Shown: in pieces, positions 1 through 8,696 of the stretch
How the letters are laid out: each line of letters opens with the position of its first letter
Position numbering within the stretch: position 1 is the first letter of the stretch
NCBI GenBank assembly: GCA_021927905.1
Contig: BLLK01000038.1
Coordinates: forward strand, 248,001-312,000
DNA: 64,000 nucleotides
Source: Chaetoceros tenuissimus
Taxonomy: Eukaryota > Bacillariophyta > Thalassiosirophyceae > Chaetocerotales > Chaetocerotaceae
Direction: 5' to 3'
The notes under the pieces: generated by a model
Databases searched by the model: none
Seen by the model: the letters and a program-made list of their open reading frames with translations, nothing else
Told to the model about the DNA's origin: nothing
Made by a program: the position numbers and the translations under genes

Positions 1-2
1 GA

Positions 3-548
3 GCATACGTCTCGTTGGGACATTACATTGGAACTGGATACGATAGTCCTGCAAGAGACGGAAAGGATCGACTTACTCTTGAGATTACTGATACTCAAGG
101 AAGCTTTGTTGGTGGCAGTGGTTGGTTGCAACATGTCTTGGACAAATTTATGCCAAGACCTGCTAGATTCCGTCTTGCTTGGTCTTTTACACAGGGGAAC
201 AACCCATTTTATGCTTGGGAGCCAATCCCTCCAAGTGATAAATTTGTTGCTCTAGGTTTCGTAGGAACAACAACGGAGAATCCTCCAGATGTTAGAATCA
301 TGAGATGCGTCTGCAAGGACTTTTTGCAAAAGAGTAGATTTGTGAAGAAGGTTTGGGATGATAGTGGTTCTGGAGGCCGTGAAGGAAGTATTTGGATTTT
401 TAATGATATGAACCTCGTAGGATTTGTAGCTGGGCACGATCCTCCATCTCAGCAGCCTTGGGACATTAGAAGCCACCGATTCTTCATTAGAGAGTACACC
501 AACATTCAGAATGGAGGTTCATTTGGGCCTTCAGGTAGAACAAGATAA
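3..548 (+). CDS. Vps62-like domain protein, C-terminal part (5' end outside window)
   Basis: The reading frame is open from the left edge and ends at 546-548, so only about 181 C-terminal residues are present; no in-frame ATG is a convincing start. The protein shows the pattern of the Vps62 / VPS13-associated family: a Trp-x-Pro-Ile-Pro-Pro stretch followed by a 'VALG' strand, an 'RCVCKD' segment, and 'DDSGSGG...SIWIF'. In this family these are beta-rich repeats found in proteins linked to vacuolar sorting or lipid transfer; the function of this protein is not known. The family call rests on motif pattern only, so the name should be read as 'contains a Vps62-like domain'. No intron is seen in the part present. 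Confidence 0.6.
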   Translation, partial: AYVSLGHYIGTGYDSPARDGKDRLTLEITDTQGSFVGGSGWLQHVLDKFMPRPARFRLAWSFTQGNNPFYAWEPIPPSDKFVALGFVGTTTENPPDVRIMRCVCKDFLQKSRFVKKVWDDSGSGGREGSIWIFNDMNLVGFVAGHDPPSQQPWDIRSHRFFIREYTNIQNGGSFGPSGRTR

Positions 549-1073
549 AATCGAATCATACGGGTACAAAATATGATTCGCTAATTGTAAATTTATTTTG
601 AGAATAAAGTTTTAAAAAAATATCACAATGACACAATAATCTCATTTAATTGTTTTCAAAGAGTGCATCGGCAGCCTGCTTTACACATTGATATGAATAT
701 GAATATTATTTGAATAAATTCAGCAGTTCCATATCACTTCTAGTGCACAAGTTTAAAGTCGTCTACTTCAGTTACATTGTAATACATTCGCAGATCAGAT
801 TTCATGTCGTAGGAGTAAAGCCGTTCTTCCTACTTCAACCTTTACTAACGGTTATATTCGACGTAACGGTTATGTAACAAAGCAAAAGCGTCATTGTATT
901 TGTCGTGAAGAAGAAGAGCAGAAGAGAGAGCAGCAAGAGTTATGCAAAAGAAGAGTGCACAGCAGCAGACAAATCTTTTTGCAGCATCGTTCGATATGAG
1001 ATAGAGAATATACCTTATCATTTTCCCTGATATCGATATTTACATACTTCGGTACATATTCTATCTAGCTACA
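549..1073. other. Intergenic region, AT-rich
   Basis: No coding region is seen. The second half holds two copies of a TAACGGTTAT motif and, at about 906-936, a purine-rich stretch just upstream of the LRR gene, probably its promoter and 5' UTR. Confidence 0.6.
844..874 (+). promoter_or_regulatory. Paired TAACGGTTAT motifs upstream of LRR gene
   Basis: Two copies of TAACGGTTAT lie at about 846-855 and 865-874, some 200 bp before the LRR start codon. The core AACGG resembles MYB-type (mitosis-specific activator) sites of plants. A similar motif is present near 4712 and in the gypsy LTRs, so it may simply be common here. A regulatory role is inference. Confidence 0.2.
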
Positions 1074-2696
1074 ATGAGAGTGGAGCAAGTCGATGGTCTC
1101 CTAACTCTCTTCTACGATGGCTCCATCATAGATAATGCCGACATGAATTACGAGCACTACTGTACTTTGGACAACGAGGAAGATCGATCTGAAGAATGTA
1201 AAAAATATGTGAGAGAGCGATATTCATGGCAGCAAATAATAGTCATGGAAGGGGTCTCTATAATTCCAGACGGTACTTTCTACTTGTGCAAGAATATCAA
1301 GAGAGTCATCTTTTCCAGTACGGTGATTAGAATTGAAGAATCTGCATTTTTACTTTGTTCAAGTCTTGTATTTATCAAGTTATCGATACATCTGGAGTAC
1401 ATTGGAGAAAAGGCATTTGACTTTTGCAATCTCAAGAATGTCTTTCTTCCTCCAACATGTGAATGCATTGGCAAGAATTCATTTGCACGTAACGAGAATT
1501 TGACAATCTTCCATGTCCCTCGCCGAGTATGTATATGTAAAAATGCAGTTAAAGATACAAAACTGAAAAAAATTGCTTCAACTCTTAGTGAGGAGGATCA
1601 AAAGAATTGGATCAAGAGCATTAATGATAGTCCCAAGTGTCTACTTCATAAAATCTGCTGCGCTTATCAACCGACAGCGGAAGCTATCCATCAGATACTT
1701 CAAGATAGAGGACTCGAAGCTTTCTATGAAAAGAACTCTATTGGTATCTCGCCTGTTGAGTACTTGCAAGAGAATCCTTTTACTGACATCACAGAAGTGG
1801 ACATTGTTAGAAACTACAAGCAAGGTATTATTCCACCAAACACAATAGAAACGCTTCCTTTCATGCAAGGTGGTCAGTATCTCAGTGTTGCATCCAAAAT
1901 GAAGGTTGGTTTCGTTGGTGGTCTATTTACCCTATTCTACGATGGTTCAGATATTTACGATTATGACTTGAGTACCGAGTATTTTGAACCAGGACATCCT
2001 GGAAATCGATCAGAATCTTTCAGAAAGTGGTGGCATGAACGGCAAACATGGCAGCAAGTAATTGTATTAGAAGGTGTCACAGTGATTCCAGAACAAGCTT
2101 TCTTCTACTGCAAAAACATTGAGAGAATAATTTTTTCCGACACTGTGATTCGGGTTGAAGATCTTGCTGTATGTGGCTGTTCTAGTCTTGTTTACATCAA
2201 GTTATCAAACAACTTGGAGTTCATAGGAGATGATGCATTTGTAGATTCCGCTCTCAAGAGTCTATTTATTCCACCAAGTTGTAGAGAAGTAGATTGTAGT
2301 ATGTTTCAAGGTGTCGAAGGGCTGGAAATCTTACACGTTCCTCGACAAACAGTTTTGCGTTGGAATAGAGGAATAGTCTGTCGACATGATCTGTGTGATG
2401 ATTTGTACCTACAATATCCAGATTTTGATTCTCTCAGCAAGGAAGAACAAGGTAATTGGATCAAGAATATCAATAGCAGTGACAAGCATACGCTCCATAG
2501 AATATGTTGCTCTTTCCAACCTACAGTAAAAGATGTTGTAGAAGTTATGCAAGATAAAGGAGTCAGAGCTTTTTACGAGGAGAACGATGTTGGTTTCACA
2601 CCTTCTCACTATTTGGATGCAAATCCTTTTGCAGAGATATCCGAAATGGAGATTATCAGAACCTACACAATGAGGATGATGGGTGAATGGAAGTAA
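1074..2696 (+). CDS. BspA-like leucine-rich repeat (LRR_5) protein, internally duplicated
   Basis: An intronless 540-residue protein starting at ATG 1074. It consists of two homologous halves, about residues 1-265 and 276-540. Each half opens with 'LxTLFYDGS', continues through 'WQQ(I/V)IV(M/L)EGV' and LRR_5-type repeats ('TFYxCKNI', 'SSLVxIKLS', 'AFxxxxLKxxFxPP'), and closes with a conserved tail ('HKICC/HRICC...AFYEEN...NPF'). The second half begins at a Met (276) where a free-standing copy would start, which suggests fusion of two tandem genes. This LRR class is large in diatoms and its role is unknown; binding or recognition is usually guessed. No signal peptide or membrane segment is seen, so it is probably cytosolic. 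Confidence 0.85.
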   Translation: MRVEQVDGLLTLFYDGSIIDNADMNYEHYCTLDNEEDRSEECKKYVRERYSWQQIIVMEGVSIIPDGTFYLCKNIKRVIFSSTVIRIEESAFLLCSSLVFIKLSIHLEYIGEKAFDFCNLKNVFLPPTCECIGKNSFARNENLTIFHVPRRVCICKNAVKDTKLKKIASTLSEEDQKNWIKSINDSPKCLLHKICCAYQPTAEAIHQILQDRGLEAFYEKNSIGISPVEYLQENPFTDITEVDIVRNYKQGIIPPNTIETLPFMQGGQYLSVASKMKVGFVGGLFTLFYDGSDIYDYDLSTEYFEPGHPGNRSESFRKWWHERQTWQQVIVLEGVTVIPEQAFFYCKNIERIIFSDTVIRVEDLAVCGCSSLVYIKLSNNLEFIGDDAFVDSALKSLFIPPSCREVDCSMFQGVEGLEILHVPRQTVLRWNRGIVCRHDLCDDLYLQYPDFDSLSKEEQGNWIKNINSSDKHTLHRICCSFQPTVKDVVEVMQDKGVRAFYEENDVGFTPSHYLDANPFAEISEMEIIRTYTMRMMGEWK

Positions 2697-3048
2697 CTTT
2701 ATTCTGATAAATTTTATTCTAGATTCAGTTCCATATATTCTATCATTATAAAGAGTCATTGATATCCACTCAGCTTTTACGAGCCTTATCGTTTTACTCT
2801 TCTCGTGTATTTCACGTCACCTAATAAGGAAGTGAATGAAAAGAAATCTTTCTAGGTGGGACCAAATCAGTATTGTGCTAAAGAATTCCATTGACAGATA
2901 GCGACAGACTGAAATAACAGTATTGACATGATCATAGAAGAGAGCAAAGTAACGTGAAACGTGAAGCAACTCCTCGTTCTCATCATTGATATACCTATAT
3001 CTAAATCATTGTATCATCATATTCAGTGCTGCAGTCCATCATCTAACC
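2697..3048. other. Intergenic region
   Basis: AT-rich, no coding or RNA feature recognised. It holds the LRR gene's 3' UTR and the promoter of the MYND gene. Confidence 0.5.
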
Positions 3049-4437
3049 ATGTCCTCTACAACAACTACTAAGAAGAAACCTAAAGGCCCATGTGCAGCCT
3101 GCAACAAGGAAGGAGCAGTACTCCGTTGCGCCCCTTGTCGTGTCGCCGGCGTTGATGTGTTTTTCTGCAACCGCTCCTGTCAGGCAAAAGGATGGAAGAT
3201 ACACAAATCTGAATGCAAGGTTCCTGGTTCTTCCAGTTCAATAGTTGAAAAGATTTGTAACAAAAAGGAATCAAAAATTATTATGAGAGATCTTCGGGAG
3301 TAGCAGGAAGACTCAATTGTATGTGCAAACTGTGCTAGATACGCTAGTGAAATTGGACAAAGATTGAGCATATGCTCCAGATGCAAATGTGAATATTACT
3401 GTGATCGAGATTGCCAAGTTGCCCAATGGCCTAAGCACAAATCTAAGTGCAACCGCAACAGTGACGCCAAGGAAAGGTTGAAAAGCAAATCAAATTCAAC
3501 TGAGATGAAAATTCAAAGTCTACTTGAAAAATGGGCACTGCAATCAGCAGCTATTATCGGTGCTGCCGTGTATCATGCCCTCAAGAAGAATGGTGTTCTA
3601 CAACAGCCGCCAGATAAAGCTGTATTCATACAAGCTGAATTCGATTACAATGCCGAAACTTTCGTCCTACTAGAGGAACCGAAGGCTGTCCTGATTTCTG
3701 AGTTTGGACAGACAAGGAAAGAAGGCATTCAAAGTTCATATAAAAATGGTAGGGATTGCTATCGTAATTACCCTGACAAGGTCCTCATACATTTTGCATT
3801 TTTGACATGCAAAGAATTGGGGGAAAAGTTTACAAGTGTAGCCCCTGTTGGTATACAAAGAACTGAACTTGATCATATCTCTAACTCCATCCACAGCATG
3901 AATGATGTCAGTGCATTATCTGCAAAGAATCGTCTGCATTCAAAGTTGTTCGAGGGGTGGAATGCTATTAGAGAAAGTAACATCTTGATTCAAGTTGGGA
4001 ATTTGAAACAAAGCCCAGCCTATTGTAAATTTGCACTCAATGCTTTGCAGCTATTCAGTAAGAAACACATGTACGAAACTCATCGAATTATTGTTCACTT
4101 CAAAACGGGAAAGGCGATTGGTCAAATTACCAAACTTTTGAAGTACGAAGTCATTCCAATTTCTGAATTCAATAAAGCAAATAACAAACTTGCTACTTTT
4201 GGTTCTAGAGAAGGTCGAGAAAAAATTGAAGAATGTCAAGCAAAAGGTGTAATTATGATATTGTTTGTAGCAAATGAGGTTCAATTTAGTTTCGTTTCTG
4301 ATGTACCTTGGGATGGGCGTGGAAGAAAAAATGCGTCCATCAAACAAAGCAAAAAAGAAGCAGACAAAAACTTTGAAAAGCTACAGCAGCTGGTCGAGCA
4401 GATGCCCTCAGATCAATTGGAGAAAGTTAGCTTGTGA
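3049..4437 (+). pseudogene. Tandem MYND zinc-finger protein with an in-frame TAG between the fingers
   Basis: The best start is ATG 3049 (context AACCATGTCC). A first MYND finger begins at residue 15 (CAAC, then Cys pairs, ending 'HKSEC'). At 3301-3303 an in-frame TAG follows; right after it in the same frame comes a second MYND finger (CANC ... CSRC ... YYCDRDCQ ... HKSKC) and about 320 further residues to 4437. The second finger starts before any downstream ATG, so two separate genes are unlikely. Either the stop is a real nonsense change or error, or an intron removes it: 3220-3306 is a GT...AG stretch of 87 nt in phase 0, but its GTTCCT donor is unlike the GTAAGT/GTGAGT donors elsewhere in the window. 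MYND fingers usually bind proline-rich partners. The C-terminal region is not recognised. Confidence 0.6.
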
Positions 4438-5015
4438 AAAAGGGGAATATTTTCAATAGTAGGATTCTTGGCAATGGGCTGAAGAATTCCATGTGAAGTA
4501 AAATAGTTGCGATGGTATGAGTCCGTCAACTCTTATTTGGGAATAGGAGATACTATGTGGATAGTCGTATTCGTGTAAGAAAAAGCAAGTACTGCATACC
4601 ATAATAATCTATAAAGCGTTTATCAAAAGAGAAAATATTTGCACCTACTCCAAGGTTAGTTACATTCATACATACAAAAACGCGAAGAAGCAAGGAAGAT
4701 TTCATAACTCATAACGGTTATATTTGCTTACCGGTTATTTTTTCCCTCACAAAACACGAATGAGGAATTAAAAGCATTGAAACATCCAACGCAGACAGGA
4801 TGATGCAACATCAAGCGAAATGAAACAAGATAAGATAAATGTAACTTGAAGAAAAGAATCAAAGATAGGAAATGAGTGGGGATTGAACCCGTTGACGAGG
4901 TCAAAATTAAAAGTATCATATCTCAATAACTATGAGCTCTATTCCTTTCGTTCTTTGCTCTATCGATCAAGGGCATCAAGAGCAACAAAAGGAGATGTTA
5001 TAAGGAAGCAAAAGG

Positions 5016-5020
5016 AAAAA
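5016..5020 (-). terminator. RNA polymerase III T5 terminator of the tRNA-Thr gene
   Basis: Five consecutive T on the minus strand (AAAAA on plus) lie just after the tRNA 3' end, the usual Pol III stop signal. Confidence 0.6.
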
Positions 5021-5025
5021 GTTTG

Positions 5026-5097
5026 AGCTCGCACCATGGATTGAACATGGGATCTTTTGATTACAAGTCAAATGCGTTACCACTGCGCCATACGAGC
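5026..5097 (-). tRNA. tRNA-Thr (anticodon TGT)
   Basis: On the minus strand a 72-nt cloverleaf can be folded. The acceptor stem is GCTCGTA with TGCGAGC (7 pairs, one G-U). The D arm contains AGTGGTAA. The anticodon stem is TTTGA/TCAAA around loop CTTGTAA, giving anticodon TGT. The variable loop has 5 nt, and the T arm is CCATG-TTCAATC-CATGG. No intron is present. A T5 run follows 5 nt downstream of the 3' end, as expected for RNA polymerase III termination. Confidence 0.9.
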
Positions 5098-5589
5098 TGA
5101 GCTGCTGATACATGCGATATTGCAAGATTTGATCTCTATTATAATTTTTACTAAATTTTGTCGTGATTTCCTCTTTATTTTTTCTTTCGGTTGAAAGTTA
5201 AATATTTCCAATATCAAGCTTCAACTCCAATTCGCAACGACTTGGATCCATTGAATACAGTTTTGTGAAGTGTTTGAGATGAATCCAGACCCCATCGAGC
5301 CTACGGTTTACTCTTAGCGGCTAGTCATTGGAATTTTTATGTTACATTTCTCATTTGGAACCAACTTTGTAATATATGTATACATATAATTGTTATTCTT
5401 TTACGCATTGTGATTTTACATGGGCCTAATTACTTCATATAAGTGGCTGAAACTCCTGTCTACAAACGAGTATGTGGAAACAATAGGATACCTTCCACTT
5501 GTCTAGAATCAGTCAAATATACCTACCTACTCTAACTCTCTATCTAGAGTAGTCAACAATTCAATACGTCTTCACAATTGAAAACTAGA

Positions 5590-6828
5590 TTAGTTATTAG
5601 CTTCATCTGCAGACGCTATTTTCTCTTCAAGCTTCCTCTTCTTCCGTCTCTTGTCTTTTTCCTTCTTCTTTAATTTTCTCTCTCCATTCAACCAAGGTTT
5701 GTGCTCTACATAACCCTCTCCTTCTTCCTTGATATTTTTCTTTAGTTTGATTTCACCTGTACTATCAGTCTCCAATATTGTTGCAGGCATCTCGACACCA
5801 CTTTCGCCTCCCGCTTTTTCAACTTTCTTGCTAATCTCACATGATTCCTGTGTACCATCGAATTTTCCGTCATTGGAAGTGAAACGAATCATATAAGAAG
5901 GTTCTTTACACAATACCAATAAATCTGAGTTTGCAAATGTAATTGCTAGAGGAGTCTCACAGGCTAAAGACTTGAATTTTTCCATTCCATAGCTGTCTTC
6001 ATTACTCGTAATATGAAAGAGATCGACAAAGTTTTCTTCATTGTAAATGACTGCAATCATTTTTCCATCCTTGGTAGCAGCCACGCGAACTGGTATCATC
6101 TTTTTACTGTCATCGCCATCATTTTGATTCATGCAAAACAATTGCTGACAGGTTTCATAGTTGAATAATCTAATGGAACCGTCTCCACCTGTAGTAACAC
6201 ATAGTTTGTCTTGCATAACTTCTACATCAGTAATATACTCCTCATTACCGAGCAAGAATCCATGAATATCATATGTATTTGGGAATCCCGAAATCCGAAC
6301 TTTTTCATCACGATCTGCAGTGAATATTTTGTTGTCATGAACCTTGATTGACGTCAACATACTAGCAGTATGACCAAGCATAAGCCTCTTTTTATCATCG
6401 CTGCTGGAATCAGTAGGGAAAGCATATACGTCACCTGCAAGATCTGCTGCAATGATTATTTCCAGTTGTCCATCTCCTTCATTAGGAATAGATGTAAATG
6501 TAAGCGCTGCTGATCGTTTATTTAACTTGTGTATGACATTAGGCTTGGCGTCTGAGTTCAATTTACCAACGTCTTCCATGGTGAAGTTAAATATAGAGAG
6601 CATTTTGCTACTTCTTGAGACCGCACATTGCAATTTCTTCTCCTTTTCGATATAATTTACAGCAACTGCCTGGATAGTATTTGGATCCGCAATGTTTTTA
6701 TCTGCTTCAAGATCAGGTGGGCATAGCTTCACGACTTGCACTTTATCGTTCAATTGGATGGCTGCAAAGGCTTGATCGTTGAGACCGACCACTGTACACG
6801 GTCCACTGTGTGAAATCAGTTCTTTCAT
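5590..6828 (-). CDS. WDR4: tRNA (guanine-N7)-methyltransferase non-catalytic subunit, WD40 (TRM82/WDR4)
   Basis: An intronless 412-residue WD40 protein with ATG at 6828. The signature of the WDR4/Trm82 family is clear in the middle: 'GHTASMLTSI', 'FTADRDEKVRIS', then 'FLLGNEEYITDV' and 'TGGDGSIRLFNYE' (residues about 150-230). In this family the subunit stabilises the catalytic TRM8/METTL1 and positions tRNA so that G46 is methylated to m7G. The C terminus (about 385-407) is very Lys/Arg-rich, like that of other WDR4 proteins, and may act as a nuclear signal or RNA contact. The catalytic partner is not in this window. The nearby tRNA gene is probably coincidence. Confidence 0.85.
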   Translation of the reverse strand: MKELISHSGPCTVVGLNDQAFAAIQLNDKVQVVKLCPPDLEADKNIADPNTIQAVAVNYIEKEKKLQCAVSRSSKMLSIFNFTMEDVGKLNSDAKPNVIHKLNKRSAALTFTSIPNEGDGQLEIIIAADLAGDVYAFPTDSSSDDKKRLMLGHTASMLTSIKVHDNKIFTADRDEKVRISGFPNTYDIHGFLLGNEEYITDVEVMQDKLCVTTGGDGSIRLFNYETCQQLFCMNQNDGDDSKKMIPVRVAATKDGKMIAVIYNEENFVDLFHITSNEDSYGMEKFKSLACETPLAITFANSDLLVLCKEPSYMIRFTSNDGKFDGTQESCEISKKVEKAGGESGVEMPATILETDSTGEIKLKKNIKEEGEGYVEHKPWLNGERKLKKKEKDKRRKKRKLEEKIASADEANN

Positions 6829-7172
6829 GGTTTGAAAATTTCTTGTAGGTAGGGAGGTCTGGTGCTTTTAATTTGATAAATAGGATGCTACTCGGGATTA
6901 GGTGGTAACTTCCCTATTGCAAAAGAAAATTAAAATCAATGGTCCACAGTCCACATTCGTTAGTCCCATCTCGCTTCCTGCCGATGAAAAAGGCCTTTTT
7001 CGACACCAAAAATATTGTTCAAAATATGTGAGAAAAGCATCCAACGATACTTTTGTTGGAAGTTACAACCTCTCTGTATCACCTATCAGATACTTTCCAT
7101 ATTCTATTGAAGAAAAATTCACTACTGGAATAGATCTCTTTGTTTCAACCAAAGTTTAAAAGAGCTGAAAAC
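6829..7172. other. Divergent promoter region between WDR4 and the CDK
   Basis: About 340 bp between two divergent starts. An open stretch at 6902-7159 begins with GTG and resembles no family; it is not called. No other feature is seen. Confidence 0.5.
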
Positions 7173-8320
7173 ATGGAGCGGTAAGTGCATATATGGAGCG
7201 TAGACTCTGATTATTTATCTTTTCATTGGAATTGCAACAGAAGCGTCATTTTTGCGAATGGTGTGCAGTCTTTTTGAATTTGGCCATTCTTTTACGCATT
7301 CTCTAACAAGATCTTTTCCATAGTTATCAAAAGATTGAAAAGCCAGGATCTGATCTGGGAGCAGGAACCTGTAAGTTATCATTTTGAAAAATGTTTGGGT
7401 TCGTTTTCATTTTGTTTCTTTTCAAACCAGCAAAACTAATTTTATCACACTCATATAACATAGATGGCGTTGTTTACAAAGCTACGGACAAGCAAACAAA
7501 TGAAATTGTAGCACTAAAAAGAATCAGACTGGAGATTGAAGATGAAGGAATTCCATCGACAGCACTGAGAGAAATTTCTCTTTTGCGTGAACTATCACAT
7601 CCCAACATTGTCGACCTTAGGGATTGTGTGCAGGAAGATGGAAGACTTTATCTCGTGTTTGAATTCCTTGACAAAGACTTGAAGAAATACATGGATTCTG
7701 TAAATGGATTGCTAGAACCAAATCTTGTGAAGAGTTATTTGTATCAGTGTTGTCTAGGGCTAGCATTTTGTCACGCTAGGGGAGTTATGCATCGTGATCT
7801 CAAACCACAGAATCTACTTGTATCGAAAGAAGGATGCTTGAAACTGGCAGATTTCGGACTTGCAAGAGCCTTTTGTCCACCAATCCGTCCATTGACGCAT
7901 GAAGTTGTAACACTCTGGTACAGACCCCCAGAGATTTTGTTGGGATCGCAAACATACGCTCCACCAGTAGACGTATTCGCCATTGGAACAATCTTTGTCG
8001 AGATGGTGTCCAAGAGACCGCTATTCCCAGGAGACAGTGAAATTGATCAACTATACAAAATCTTTCGGCAATTGGGAACTCCAAATGAGGAGGTTTGGCC
8101 AGGAGTGACAAGTTTACCAGATTGGAACGCAGCATTTCCAAAATGGTACAAATCTCCATATAGCAAGACAGTATTGGAGAATCTCGAACCAGAAGGATTA
8201 GATTTGCTCGAAAAGTTTTTGATGTATAGTCCAAAGGATAGAATCACAGCAAAAGATGCTTTGAACCATCCATATTTTGACGACTTGGATAAGGAATTCT
8301 TCAGCAATGGAATGAAGTAA
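7173..8320 (+). CDS. CDKA2: Cyclin-dependent kinase, A2 type (PSTALRE)
   Basis: Three exons give a 303-residue kinase: 7173-7180, 7324-7370 and 7464-8320. The first coding exon has only 8 nt (ATG GAG CG); introns of 143 and 93 nt have GTAAGT donors and TAG acceptors. The join restores the canonical N terminus 'MERYQKIEK' and the glycine loop 'GAGTYGVVYKA'. Further marks are the catalytic Lys in 'VALKRIRL', the cyclin-binding helix PSTALRE, '[10 protein letters not shown]', 'DFGLARAF' and the activation loop '[13 protein letters not shown]'. The T14/Y15-equivalent positions of the glycine loop are kept. PSTALRE rather than PSTAIRE is the mark of diatom CDKA2, which is linked to the cell cycle (often G2/M). 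An 'RPPE' replaces the more usual 'RAPE'. Length is normal for a CDK. Confidence 0.92.
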
Positions 8321-8696
8321 AAATGGGATAGGATGGGGCTATTACGACCACTGAAAGTTGTCATTACTAGCGTGATGAGAATATAATTTTAAATTTTATT
8401 AATAAGGTAGTTCTCATCATCTTGTAAGTAGTATCATACTACTTAGAACTCAGTAAAAATGTACGGTAAGATGCAATGGACAATGACGATGATGAAAGTT
8501 TCTTCTTATCTGACTAGGTATCTAGCCGAACCAAAAGAGCCGTTTTATTGATGGCTCATCATCTCACACAAACATGAGAGTAGTCTAGTGAGAAGTGAGA
8601 AAAGAAAAAGAACTATCACTCACTCTCTCATCTCTTTTCATGTTAATGTACTGATTATACTTCGCGAGATAAACCCATAACTTTGAGAGCCATACA
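8321..8696. other. Intergenic region with perfect palindrome
   Basis: It holds the CDK 3' UTR with a 21-nt perfect palindrome (8425-8445) and the promoter of the ankyrin-PP2C gene. No gene is seen. Confidence 0.5.
8425..8445. other. 21-nt perfect inverted repeat downstream of CDKA2
   Basis: Ten-base arms TAAGTAGTAT and ATACTACTTA surround a single C. It lies about 105 nt after the CDK stop codon. It could form a hairpin in the 3' UTR or be a dimeric protein site; neither is shown. Confidence 0.4.

Larger units (their letters stand above)
4438..5589. other. Gene-poor region holding a tRNA gene
   Basis: About 1.15 kb without a protein gene. It contains the tRNA-Thr gene at 5026-5097 and, near 4872-4938, a degenerate tRNA-like sequence. 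Another AACGGTTAT motif lies near 4712. Nothing else is recognised. Confidence 0.5.

Noticed and set aside
4872-4938. tRNA-like sequence on the minus strand (GGTTCAATCCCC box, TTT in anticodon position)
   Set aside because: The acceptor ends do not pair, and the anticodon and T stems are incomplete. It looks like a decayed tRNA-Lys scrap or chance.
6902-7159. 85-codon open frame between WDR4 and the CDK
   Set aside because: Starts with GTG, no family features, lies in a divergent promoter.
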